From Arthrobacter crystallopoietes BAB-32 (GTDB lineage Bacteria > Actinomycetota > Actinomycetes > Actinomycetales > Micrococcaceae), in NCBI RefSeq assembly GCF_000328305.2, contig NZ_ANPE02000069.1, positions 1 through 64,000 on the forward strand: a stretch of DNA of 64,000 bases, in the 5' to 3' direction. Position 1 is the first letter of the stretch. The number at the start of each line of letters is the position of its first letter. The notes beneath the pieces are model-generated. The model did no database searches and was not told where the DNA came from. It saw only the letters and a list, made by a program, of their open reading frames with translations. The position numbers and the translations under genes are program-made. Below are positions 45,536 to 53,715 of the stretch, piece after piece.

Positions 45536-47923
45536 TTATGCGCCTACGTACGCCGCGAGGTGCTTTCCGGTCAGGGTTGAGCGGGCGGCCACGAGAGCGG
45601 CGGGTGTGCCCTCGAAGACGATCCGGCCGCCGTCGTGCCCTGCCCCGGGACCAAGGTCGATGATCCAATCTGCATGCGCCATGACTGCTTGATGGTGTTC
45701 GATGACGATCACGGATTTGCCTGCGTCGACCAGCCGGTCGAGGAGCCCGAGAAGCTGCTCGACGTCGGCGAGGTGGAGGCCGGTGGTCGGCTCGTCGAGG
45801 ATATAGATGTCCCCCTTCTCGCCCATCTGGGTGGCCAGCTTGAGCCGCTGCCGCTCGCCGCCGGAGAGGGTGGTCAGCGGCTGGCCAAGCGAGAGGTAGC
45901 CGAGTCCGACGTCGGCGAGCCGGTCCAGGATCTTGTGGGCTGCCGGCGTGCGTGCCTCGCCGGCGCTGAAGAATTCCTCGGCCTCGGTGACGGGCATCGC
46001 GAGCACCTCGGCGATGTTGCGGCCGCCCAGCCTGTACTCCAGGACCGACGCCTGGAACCGCTTGCCTTCGCAATCCTCGCAGGTCGATTCGACGGTGGCC
46101 ATGACGCCCAGGTCCGTGTAGATGACGCCGGCGCCGTTGCAGGTCGGGCAGGCGCCCTCGGAGTTGGAGCTGAAGAGCGCGGGCTTCACGCCGTTGGCTT
46201 TCGCAAAGGCCTTGCGGATGGGGTCGAGCAGCCCGGTGTAGGTCGCCGGATTGCTGCGTCGCGAGCCGCGGATGGCGCTTTGATCGACCACCACCACGCC
46301 GTCGCGGCCGGCGACGGACCCGTGGATCAGTGAGCTCTTGCCCGAGCCTGCCACGCCGGTGATGACGCTCAGGACTCCAAGCGGAATGTCTGCGTCGACG
46401 TTCTGCAGGTTGTTGGCGCTGGCGCCGCGTACCTCCAAAGCGCCGGACGGCGTGCGTACGGAGGGCTTCAGGGCGGCGCGGTCGTCGAGGTGCCTGCCGG
46501 TCAGCGTGTCGCTGACGCGCAGCCCGTCCACGGTTCCTTCGAAGACGACTTCCCCGCCCTCGCTGCCGGCACGCGGACCGAGGTCGACAACGTGGTCTGC
46601 GATCGCGATGGCCTCCGGTTTGTGCTCGACCACGAGGACGGTGTTGCCCTTGTCGCGCAACTGCAGCAGGAGGTTGTTCATCCGCTCGATGTCGTGGGGA
46701 TGCAGGCCGATCGTGGGCTCGTCAAAAACGTAGGTGACGTCGGTCAGTGACGACCCCAGATGGCGGATCATCTTGGTGCGCTGCGCCTCGCCACCGGACA
46801 GGGTGCCCGCCGGCCGGTCGAGCGAGAGGTACCCCAGCCCGATTTCCGTGAACGAGTCGAGGAGGTCCTGCAGCCCGGCCAGCAGCGGGGCCACCGACGG
46901 TTCATCAAGTTCCCGGATCCAGCCGGCCAGATCGCTGATCTGCATGGAACAGACATCCGCGATGTTCTTACCGCGGATCTTCGACGACAGCGCCTCCTGG
47001 GCGAGGCGGGTGCCGCCGCAGTCGGGGCAGGTGGTGAAGGTGATCGCGCGGTCGACGAACGCCCGGACGTGCGGCTGCATCGCCTCGCGGTCCTTCGAGA
47101 GCATCGATTTCTGGATCTTGGGGATCAGGCCCTCATAGGTCAGGTTGACGCCCTCGACCTTGATCTTTTCCGGGTCGCTGTAGAGCAGCTTGTGCAGCTC
47201 TTTCTTGCTGAACTTCGCAATGGGCTTGTCCATCGGCAGTCCTGCCCCGCTGAAGATCCTGCCGTACCAGCCGTCCATGCTGTAGCCGGGAACCGTCAGG
47301 GCGCCTTCGGCGAGGGATTTGGTGTCGTCGTACAGCGCCGTCAGGTCGAAATCACTGACCGACCCCATGCCTTCACAGCGGGGGCACATGCCACCGAGGC
47401 GGTTGAACGTCGCCTTCTCCGCCTTGGTTTTGTTGCCGCGCTCGACCGTGATCGCGCCGCTGGCTTTCACCGTGGGCACATTGAACGAATACGCGTTGGG
47501 CGACCCGATGTGCGGCTCCCCCAGCCGGCTGAACAGAATGCGCAGCATCGCGTTGGCATCGGTCGCGGTGCCGACGGTCGAGCGGGGGTTGGCGCCCATC
47601 CTCTCCTGGTCGACAATGATCGCAGTGGTCAGGCCCTCGAGCCGGTCGACTTCCGGCCGCGCGAGCGCGGGCATGAACCCCTGAACGAAGGCGCTGTAGG
47701 TTTCGTTGATCATCCGCTGCGATTCCGCCGCGATCGTGCCGAAGACAAGGGAACTCTTGCCGGAGCCGGAGACACCGGTGAACACCGTCAGCCGGCGCTT
47801 TGGGAGCTCGACGTTGACGTCCTTGAGGTTGTTCTCGCGCGCGCCCTGGACCCGGATCAGGTCATGGCTGTCGGCATGATGCAGGGCTGCCGGCTCGCTG
47901 TCCGTCCTCGTGGTCATGCTCAT
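45536..47923 (-). CDS. UvrA-like ABC ATPase (DrrC-type, short)
   Basis: ATG 47923, five bases after GGAG, gives 795 residues, about 150 less than true UvrA. Two ABC domains are present: FTGVSGSGKSSLVFGTIAAES and ITGVAGSGKSSLIHG (Walker A), and LSGGEAQRTKM and LSGGERQRLKLATQMG signatures, with zinc-type Cys pairs (CPRCEGMG, CPDCGGTRL, CPTCNGAG, CEDCEGKRF). Such UvrA-like proteins without UvrB/UvrC partners include DrrC, linked to resistance against DNA-binding drugs. True uvrA with uvrB/C is presumably elsewhere. It is thus better named UvrA-like than excinuclease. It lies right beside the Xer region, so recent acquisition is possible but codon use looks like its neighbours. Confidence 0.88.
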   Translation of the reverse strand: MSMTTRTDSEPAALHHADSHDLIRVQGARENNLKDVNVELPKRRLTVFTGVSGSGKSSLVFGTIAAESQRMINETYSAFVQGFMPALARPEVDRLEGLTTAIIVDQERMGANPRSTVGTATDANAMLRILFSRLGEPHIGSPNAYSFNVPTVKASGAITVERGNKTKAEKATFNRLGGMCPRCEGMGSVSDFDLTALYDDTKSLAEGALTVPGYSMDGWYGRIFSGAGLPMDKPIAKFSKKELHKLLYSDPEKIKVEGVNLTYEGLIPKIQKSMLSKDREAMQPHVRAFVDRAITFTTCPDCGGTRLAQEALSSKIRGKNIADVCSMQISDLAGWIRELDEPSVAPLLAGLQDLLDSFTEIGLGYLSLDRPAGTLSGGEAQRTKMIRHLGSSLTDVTYVFDEPTIGLHPHDIERMNNLLLQLRDKGNTVLVVEHKPEAIAIADHVVDLGPRAGSEGGEVVFEGTVDGLRVSDTLTGRHLDDRAALKPSVRTPSGALEVRGASANNLQNVDADIPLGVLSVITGVAGSGKSSLIHGSVAGRDGVVVVDQSAIRGSRRSNPATYTGLLDPIRKAFAKANGVKPALFSSNSEGACPTCNGAGVIYTDLGVMATVESTCEDCEGKRFQASVLEYRLGGRNIAEVLAMPVTEAEEFFSAGEARTPAAHKILDRLADVGLGYLSLGQPLTTLSGGERQRLKLATQMGEKGDIYILDEPTTGLHLADVEQLLGLLDRLVDAGKSVIVIEHHQAVMAHADWIIDLGPGAGHDGGRIVFEGTPAALVAARSTLTGKHLAAYVGA

Positions 47924-48125
47924 CCTGTCTCCATCTGTCACTCGTGGTAGGCACGGCATCTCCGCCGGCGCACCCGGTCCTGATTTAACCAGCTTCCGTG
48001 CGCCTTTCACGGCCGATGGCCGCTACGTTCATGCCAGTCAGTCTAGGCCCGGCCGCCGGGCGCGTGCTTCTTGATTCCTGATCCGTTTGCTCCGTCCCGG
48101 GACCGTCATGGCATACCATGTGCCC

Positions 48126-48716
48126 ATGGCCCAAGCCGGCGCGGGGCGACGAACGCCGCAGATTCCAGCGGTGGTGAGCATGCTGACCGCCCTGCTGGTT
48201 GCCTCCTGCAGTCCCACCGGAAGCGCGCCAAACGGACCTGCCTCTCCCCCGGGATCCGCGGCCGGTGTGCCTGAACATGGACTTAGTGCGGCGATCGCAG
48301 CGGCCGACGGCGAGGGCGCGGCTGGAGCGGTCCTGGTCACCGTCCGCAACGATTCGGACTCGCCGGTGCTCCTGCTGGCCGTGACGCTGTATGCCAACGG
48401 TTACGACGGCGGAGCGGACTGGGTGCCGGAACGTTCCGGCGGGTTTCGGGTTGCACCGGGAAACGAACTGAGCGTGGCAGCGGCGCTGCCGGAGGTCCGG
48501 TGCAGCGCCGGGGAACCCGGGGATGCCGAGGTCGCGATCACCGTGGACCAGGCTAAGGCAGGGTCCACCACGGTCGAAGTGGTGGCACAGGATGAGCAGC
48601 AGGTCCTGGTCCGCCACCACCGCCGGGAATGCCGGCAGGAAGCAGCCGCTGCGGCGCCGCGGGTCGGGCAAGATGGAGTCGAACACTATCCCAGCACCTT
48701 CGAAAGGCGGGTTTAG
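48126..48716 (+). CDS. Putative secreted lipoprotein
   Basis: ATG 48126 gives 196 residues; upstream ATG/TTG codons from 48087 are alternatives. A signal peptide IPAVVSMLTALLVASC ends in a lipobox (VASC), then a Ser/Pro/Gly linker. The mature part has a beta-rich look, GAVLVTVRNDSDSPVLLLAVTLYANGYDG and ELSVAAALPEVRC and EVAITVDQAKAGSTTVEVV. I do not recognise a family. It stops five bases before the peptide deformylase start and may share its transcript. Confidence 0.6.
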   Translation: MAQAGAGRRTPQIPAVVSMLTALLVASCSPTGSAPNGPASPPGSAAGVPEHGLSAAIAAADGEGAAGAVLVTVRNDSDSPVLLLAVTLYANGYDGGADWVPERSGGFRVAPGNELSVAAALPEVRCSAGEPGDAEVAITVDQAKAGSTTVEVVAQDEQQVLVRHHRRECRQEAAAAAPRVGQDGVEHYPSTFERRV

Positions 48717-48721
48717 CGCAC

Positions 48722-49351
48722 ATGAGTGATCCCTCGCCGTCGTCCATTCGCGCCGCGGTGGAAGCTGTCCTGGCGGATCCCGCTCCAGGAATAGTCCAGT
48801 TGGGCCATCCCGTCCTGCGGCGGGCGGCCGTTCCGTACGACGGGCAGATCGACGACGCGGTCCTCCACGCTTTGCTGGTGCTGATGCGCCACGTGATGCA
48901 TGCCGCTCCTGGTGTGGGCCTGGCCGCTCCGCAGTTGGCAATTCCGCTCCGCATCGCTGTGCTGGAGGACCGGTATGAGGTCGCGGCGGACGTGGCGCAG
49001 ACCCGGGAGCGGCTGCCTTTGGATCTGCTGGCCGTGATCAATCCGAACTACCGGCCGATCGGCGGCGAAACGGCGGCCTTTTATGAGGGATGCCTCTCGT
49101 TCACGGGCTACCAGGCTGTGGTGGAACGTCCCCGGCAGATCGAATTGAGCTACCACTGTGCGGACGGAACGCCGGTTGTCCGCCGGCTGAGTGGCTGGCA
49201 GGCACGGATCGCACAGCATGAGACCGACCACCTGGACGGGACCATCTATATCGACAAGGCGCTGACCCGTTCGCTGTGCAGCAACGAGGAATACTCCCGA
49301 CGTTGGGCCCAGCCGGACATCGAGGAGGCCCGGTCCGGACTGGGCTTCTGA
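48722..49351 (+). CDS. def: Peptide deformylase
   Basis: ATG 48722 gives 209 residues. The three deformylase motifs are intact: GVGLAAPQL (motif 1), EGCLSF (motif 2, Cys ligand) and QHETDHLDGTIYIDK (HExxDH, two His ligands and catalytic Glu). It removes the formyl group from nascent proteins. The N-terminal 30 residues (PSSIRAAVEAVLADPAPGIVQLGHPVLRR, by blocks) are the usual actinobacterial extension. Actinobacteria often have two or more def genes; this may be the second copy, as no fmt adjoins it. Confidence 0.93.
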   Translation: MSDPSPSSIRAAVEAVLADPAPGIVQLGHPVLRRAAVPYDGQIDDAVLHALLVLMRHVMHAAPGVGLAAPQLAIPLRIAVLEDRYEVAADVAQTRERLPLDLLAVINPNYRPIGGETAAFYEGCLSFTGYQAVVERPRQIELSYHCADGTPVVRRLSGWQARIAQHETDHLDGTIYIDKALTRSLCSNEEYSRRWAQPDIEEARSGLGF

Positions 49352-49385
49352 GGTCCCGCCGGTGCCGGCGGCTAGGATCTAATCC

Positions 49386-50252
49386 ATGGCACCGCTCCCC
49401 CATCCGCTCGATGCTGCCGGTCTGCTCCGCTGCCCAGTCTGCGCTGCCGGGATCGCTCCACGGGCCGGCTCGGTGACCGGCGGGCTCCGCTGTGCAGCAG
49501 GACATTCGTTCGACGGCGCCAAGCAGGGCTACATCAACCTGCTGACCGGACGGGGCACATCCTTCACGCCGGATACGGCGGAGATGGTCGCCGCCAGAGT
49601 GGAGTTCCTGGAGGGCGGGCACTACCTGCCGCTGGTGGAGTCGGTTGCCCAAACTGCGGGACGTCTGCTGGCGGATGTCGCCGATCCTGTCGTGGTTGAC
49701 GCCGGCGCAGGCACCGGCCACTATCTGGCAGCGGTCCTGCACGAGGTTCCGTCGGCGCGTGCCGTGGCGCTGGACCTGTCGAAGTACGCACTGCGGCGTG
49801 CGGCCCGCGGCTGTCCGCAAGCCCTGTGCCTGGTGTGGGATCTGTGGCGTCCGCTTCCCCTTGCCGACAGGGCGGCCGACCTGATGCTGAACATTTTCGC
49901 TCCCCGCAATGCCGCTGAGTACGCCAGAGTCCTCAAACCCGGCGGGCACCTGCTGGTCGTTACTCCTGCGCCGGGGCATATGGACGCCTTGAGGCAGCTC
50001 ATGCCGCTGCTGGCGATCGACGAGGACAAGTCTGATCGGCTCGCCGCGGCGTTCCGCGGAATGCTCCACCTGGAAGACGTTGAAGAGCTCGTGGTTCCGC
50101 TCCAGCTGGGCGCGGAGGACGTGCACAACCTGGTGATGATGGGGCCGAACGCGCACCACGTGGATGCCGCGGGCTTGAAGGGGCCGGACGGGCCGCCGAC
50201 CGCCGTCGAAGCACGGTTCACCGTGAGCATTTTTCGCAAGCCACTGAGCTAG
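49386..50252 (+). CDS. 23S rRNA guanine-N1 methyltransferase-like protein (RlmA/TlrB family)
   Basis: The 288-residue protein begins with a zinc finger (LRCPVCAAGI ... LRCAAGHSFD; Cys-x2-Cys, Cys-x3-His) and the FD-x-AKQGYINLL block, followed by the SAM-binding fold VVDAGAGTGHYLAAVL and LDLSKYALRRAAR, and later LNIFAPRNAAEYARVLKPGGHLLVVTP. That is the RlmA (G745) / TlrB (G748, tylosin resistance) family. Which base it methylates cannot be read here. ATG 49386 follows def after 34 bases. Confidence 0.9.
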   Translation: MAPLPHPLDAAGLLRCPVCAAGIAPRAGSVTGGLRCAAGHSFDGAKQGYINLLTGRGTSFTPDTAEMVAARVEFLEGGHYLPLVESVAQTAGRLLADVADPVVVDAGAGTGHYLAAVLHEVPSARAVALDLSKYALRRAARGCPQALCLVWDLWRPLPLADRAADLMLNIFAPRNAAEYARVLKPGGHLLVVTPAPGHMDALRQLMPLLAIDEDKSDRLAAAFRGMLHLEDVEELVVPLQLGAEDVHNLVMMGPNAHHVDAAGLKGPDGPPTAVEARFTVSIFRKPLS

Positions 50253-50430
50253 CAGAGGCATCGGGCGGGACGGACAGCCGGAAGCGGAGTCACAACTCGG
50301 CAACGGTTTGGTCCGCGAAGTCCTAACCGCCGGTTCAACCAAGCACAGGCGCTGATAATCCTGCATGATTGTGGTGTCGGTTACATTTTGCGGTGCCGGC
50401 GGCGGCTCCGCACTACCTCAGGAGGTAGCT

Positions 50431-50904
50431 GTGCTCGAATGGCTCGTTACCAACAGTTGGGTCCTTTGGCTTGCGCTCTTCCTGATCCTGGCCATCGTCG
50501 AAATAATGACCCTGGACCTGCTCTTCATCATGATGTCCTCCGGGGCGCTGGTTGCGCTGTTCACTGCATTGCTGGGCTGGCCGTTCTGGCTGCAGGTCGT
50601 CGTCTTCTGCGTGGTTGCCCTGTTGATGGTCCTCTTCGTCCGCCCCGTGGCCCTGCGGCATTTGCGCCGCGGACCGCGGGAACAGGCGACGAACATCGAG
50701 CGGCTGATCGGCGAGCAGGCGCTCGCGCTGGAAACCGTCACGGACCACACCGGCATGGTGAAGATCGGCGGCGATACCTGGACGGCGCGCTCGAGTGACG
50801 GCTCCGCTATCCCCGCCGGCGCTCGTGTTGCTGTTGAACGCATTGACGGTGCCACCGCCGTCGTCTATCCCACGGCCAGTCCGGGACCTTATCCAGCACA
50901 GTAG
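50431..50904 (+). CDS. NfeD-family membrane protein
   Basis: GTG 50431 has AGGAGGT eight bases upstream and gives 157 residues. Three hydrophobic segments at the N-terminus (WVLWLALFLILAIVEIMTLDLLFIMMSSGALVALF and FWLQVVVFCVVALLMVLFVRP, by blocks) precede an OB-fold domain (IGEQALALETVTDHTGMVKIGGDTWTARSSDG). NfeD proteins pair with stomatin/SPFH proteins, exactly as here with the next gene 27 bases on. Function in membrane domains or quality control is suggested. Confidence 0.9.
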   Translation: MLEWLVTNSWVLWLALFLILAIVEIMTLDLLFIMMSSGALVALFTALLGWPFWLQVVVFCVVALLMVLFVRPVALRHLRRGPREQATNIERLIGEQALALETVTDHTGMVKIGGDTWTARSSDGSAIPAGARVAVERIDGATAVVYPTASPGPYPAQ

Positions 50905-50931
50905 GAAGCACCGCACAAAGAAGGGGGAACA

Positions 50932-51900
50932 ATGGACACCGATACCGGCCTTTGGATCGTTCTGCTGGTACTGATCGTCTTTGTGGTGATAGTCCTGGCG
51001 CGGTCGATCAGGATCATCCCGCAGGCCCGCGCCGGGGTGGTTGAGCGCCTCGGCAAGTACCAGCGGACTCTGAACCCGGGACTCACTATCCTGATCCCGT
51101 TCGTCGACCGCCTGCTGCCCCTGCTTGATCTGCGCGAACAGGTCGTGTCATTTCCGCCCCAGCCGGTCATCACGGAAGACAATCTCGTGGTGTCCATCGA
51201 CACAGTGGTCTACTTCCAGGTCACCGATCCCCGTGCCGCGACCTACGAGATCGCCAACTACATCCAGGCAGTAGAGCAATTAACGACGACGACCCTGCGC
51301 AACGTGGTGGGTGGCCTGAACCTGGAAGAAGCCCTGACCTCGCGCGACCAGATCAACGGCCAACTGCGCGGAGTGCTGGATGAAGCCACCGGGCGATGGG
51401 GCATCCGCGTGTCCCGTGTCGAACTCAAGGCGATTGATCCGCCGATGTCCATCCAGGATTCGATGGAAAAGCAGATGCGGGCCGAACGCGACCGGCGGGC
51501 AGCGATCCTGACAGCCGAAGGAACCAAGCAGTCCCAGATCCTCACCGCCGAGGGCCAGCGGCAGGCCGCCATCCTGGCTGCCGAGGGCGACGCCAAGGCA
51601 GCCATTCTCCGCGCAGACGGCGAATCACAGGCCATCCAGAAGGTCTTCGACGCGATCCACAAGGGCAATCCCACCCAGCGGCTGCTGGCCTACCAGTACC
51701 TGCAGACCCTCCCCAAGCTCGCCGAAGGCAGCTCGAACAAGCTTTGGATCATACCGAGTGAAGTCGGTGAAGCGCTCAAAGGCATCGGCGATGTGCTGGG
51801 CCGAACGGAACAACAGGCCGCGGAGGGGCCAGAACCGGAGGCAGCCGCTTCGTCGGCTCCGGGCCAGGACCAGGCGGTGCGGACTCAGCAGCCGACCTAG
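50932..51900 (+). CDS. SPFH/stomatin-like (band 7) protein
   Basis: The 322-residue protein has one N-terminal membrane helix (GLWIVLLVLIVFVVIVLARSI), an SPFH domain (IIPQARAGVVERLGKYQRTLNPGLTILIPFVDR, by blocks; VSIDTVVYFQVTDPRAATYEIANY), a coiled-coil helical part with Ala/Glu repeats (AEGTKQSQILTAEGQRQAAILAAEGDAKAAI, by blocks), and a Pro/Ala-rich tail. Such proteins oligomerise on membranes (lipid-raft-like) and scaffold proteases. With NfeD it forms the classic pair. ATG 50932 has AAGGGGGAAC upstream. Confidence 0.93.
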   Translation: MDTDTGLWIVLLVLIVFVVIVLARSIRIIPQARAGVVERLGKYQRTLNPGLTILIPFVDRLLPLLDLREQVVSFPPQPVITEDNLVVSIDTVVYFQVTDPRAATYEIANYIQAVEQLTTTTLRNVVGGLNLEEALTSRDQINGQLRGVLDEATGRWGIRVSRVELKAIDPPMSIQDSMEKQMRAERDRRAAILTAEGTKQSQILTAEGQRQAAILAAEGDAKAAILRADGESQAIQKVFDAIHKGNPTQRLLAYQYLQTLPKLAEGSSNKLWIIPSEVGEALKGIGDVLGRTEQQAAEGPEPEAAASSAPGQDQAVRTQQPT

Positions 51901-51987
51901 GATCGTGGCCCCCGCCTTTACCTTCGGGCCGATGGTGGACTACTATTGGTTATTTGCCGGGACGCTGATGCCCGCATGCCCGGAACC

Positions 51988-52014
51988 GGGAACAGTTCTG
52001 GTTCTGCACGCGTT
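51988..52014 (+). promoter_or_regulatory. SigR/SigH-type promoter of rbpA
   Basis: GGGAAC at 51988-51993 and GTTGA at 52012-52016 are 18 bases apart, matching the disulfide-stress sigma factor consensus GGAAY-N18-GTT. It lies about 66 bases before the rbpA start. rbpA of Streptomyces is in the SigR regulon (known), so stress induction is predicted here. Confidence 0.6.
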
Positions 52015-52079
52015 GAACAATGTGCGGGTCACGGGACGGTTCAGCGCGCCGTCCCCACACAAGACAAGAGGGAGAAACC

Positions 52080-52427
52080 ATGAGCGATCGTAGCCTGCGG
52101 GGCATGCGCCTTGGAGCGCAGAGCATGGAAACGGAAGCCGGTGTCGAACCGGCGCCGCGCCAGCGGGTCGAGTACCGCTGTGAGGATGGCGAGCAGGTTT
52201 TCGTGACTTTCGCTGCCGAGGCTGAGATCCCCTCTACCTGGGTGTCGAAGACGGGCAAGGAAGCCGTGCTCGTCAACGGCGAAAAGCCCGATGAGAGCAA
52301 TGAGAAGCCGGTGCGCACGCACTGGGACATGCTCCTCGAACGCCGTTCCATTGAGGAACTGGAACAGATCCTCGAAGACCGTTTGAACAAGCTGCGCGAG
52401 CGTCGTGGAGAACGCCGTTCCGCTTAG
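52080..52427 (+). CDS. rbpA: RNA polymerase-binding protein RbpA
   Basis: ATG 52080 with AGGGAG upstream gives 115 residues, MSDRSLRGMRLGAQSMETE, then RVEYRCEDGEQVFVTFAAEAEIPSTWV (central domain), and the sigma-interacting helix HWDMLLERRSIEELEQILEDRLNKLRE (by blocks). RbpA binds RNA polymerase and the primary sigma factor and stabilises the open complex; it is restricted to actinobacteria. The Cys-x(n)-Cys zinc pair of some RbpA is reduced to one Cys (YRCEDG) here. It ends at a strong hairpin. Confidence 0.97.
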   Translation: MSDRSLRGMRLGAQSMETEAGVEPAPRQRVEYRCEDGEQVFVTFAAEAEIPSTWVSKTGKEAVLVNGEKPDESNEKPVRTHWDMLLERRSIEELEQILEDRLNKLRERRGERRSA

Positions 52428-52438
52428 GATGCTAAAAC

Positions 52439-52481
52439 ACGAAGGAGGGCGCTGGCCGATATGGCCGGCGCCCTCCTTCGT
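52439..52481. terminator. Bidirectional hairpin between rbpA and glycosyltransferase gene
   Basis: Arms 52439-52457 and 52463-52481 pair over 19 bp (one G-T wobble) with a 5-base loop between two convergent genes. Confidence 0.85.
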
Positions 52482-52504
52482 GCTATCGCGCTAGCGGTAC
52501 CGCT

Positions 52505-53248
52505 TCAGGCCCGGGTCGAGGTGTTTCCGCCGCGGAGGGCCTTCCACCGCGACCGCAGGCCCCATTTCGTCACCAGCAGGATGGACTCCAGCACAATATT
52601 GCCGCTCATTTTGGAGTCGCCGAACTCCCGTTCCACGAAAGTGATCGGTACTTCGCGGACCGTCAGGCCAGCCTTAAGGGTCTTCCACGTGAGGTCTATT
52701 TGGAAGCAGTAACCGACGGATTCCACGGAGTCCAGGTCGATCCTGCGCAGTGTCGCCGACTTGAAGGCGTTGTAGCCGCCCGTGATGTCTTTAATACCAA
52801 CACCGAGCAGGATTCGGGAGTAGAGGCTGCCGCCCAGGGAGAGCAGCTTGCGGTGCAGCGGCCAGTTCACGACCTTGCCGCCGCGGATCCAGCGGGACCC
52901 CTTGGCCATATCGGCACCGTTGTCCAAGGCGCTGAGCAGGCGCTGCAGTTCCTCGGGCTGGTGGGAGCCGTCGGCGTCCATCTCCACGAGCACGTCGTAG
53001 CCGGCCTCAAGGCCCCACTTGAACCCGGCGATGTAGGCGGCGCCTAAGCCTTCCTTGCCCTGGCGGTGGAGGACATGGATGGCCCTGTCCCGGGCCGCCA
53101 GGGAGTCCGCGAGCTGCCCCGTCCCGTCGGGGGAATTGTCATCCACGACGAGCACATCGGAGTCGGGGACTGCGGCGCGGAGCCGGGCAATGGTTCTCGG
53201 CAGCGAATCGATTTCATTAAACGTCGGAATGATCGTGACGACCCGCAC
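52505..53248 (-). CDS. Polyprenol monophosphomannose synthase-like GT2
   Basis: The 247-residue family 2 glycosyltransferase has [73 protein letters not shown] (DAD metal site), [14 protein letters not shown] and [15 protein letters not shown]. This is the dolichol-phosphate mannosyltransferase (Ppm1/DPM1) type, which transfers mannose from GDP-mannose to polyprenyl phosphate for lipoglycans or protein mannosylation. No Lnt-type membrane partner adjoins. GTG 53248. It is often found next to rbpA in Micrococcaceae and mycobacteria. Confidence 0.92.
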   Translation of the reverse strand: MRVVTIIPTFNEIDSLPRTIARLRAAVPDSDVLVVDDNSPDGTGQLADSLAARDRAIHVLHRQGKEGLGAAYIAGFKWGLEAGYDVLVEMDADGSHQPEELQRLLSALDNGADMAKGSRWIRGGKVVNWPLHRKLLSLGGSLYSRILLGVGIKDITGGYNAFKSATLRRIDLDSVESVGYCFQIDLTWKTLKAGLTVREVPITFVEREFGDSKMSGNIVLESILLVTKWGLRSRWKALRGGNTSTRA

Positions 53249-53715
53249 TCAGCTGCCTTTCAATTCTGTCTACTGCCCGCGCAGATTCCACAGCGAAGCC
53301 GGTCCACGACCAGGAACGACGCCGGCAGTCCAGTATATGCGACAGGTACTGTCCAGACCGGTGCTTCAGGCAGGTCCGCCCGCCTTCGGGCCAAGAGACC
53401 GGACCGGAATCCGGCAGGGGACTTGTTTTCTACTGACGAACGGACCCACCTATTGGAAGCTCCGGACCCTCGCCGGCCGGACTCCTCGGAGTCCGGCCTT
53501 CGGCTGCCCGGCGTTTGAGGCCCCCGTCGATCCGAGGAGCCCCATGAGCCAAGAGTTTACGGCCTGACAATCTGCTGTCAACGTGGAGCTGAGCTGCAGG
53601 TTCGACTATAACCCCAGATCAAGGCCACTATGCCGGTCAAAGGGCCGGACATATTTAATCTCACGTTCACCTTGGTCCAAGGCGACGGGCAGCGGATCCC
53701 AAGGCACCTGTTGAC
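53249..53715. other. 467-base intergenic region
   Basis: Contains the presumed promoter of the Ppm-like gene near 53250-53330 and an 11-bp hairpin at 53475-53498 (GGCCGGACTCC and its complement). No ribosome site or recognised product accompanies the short open frames. I see no tRNA or repeat. Confidence 0.5.

Noticed and set aside
45323-45580. Short plus-strand frame beside the second Xer site
   Set aside because: No ribosome site, overlaps the hairpin and the UvrA-like gene end.
53475-53498. Hairpin in the gap between Ppm-like gene and amidohydrolase as a riboswitch or ncRNA
   Set aside because: A lone 11-bp hairpin with a 2-base tip, without flanking gene start on that strand; not enough.
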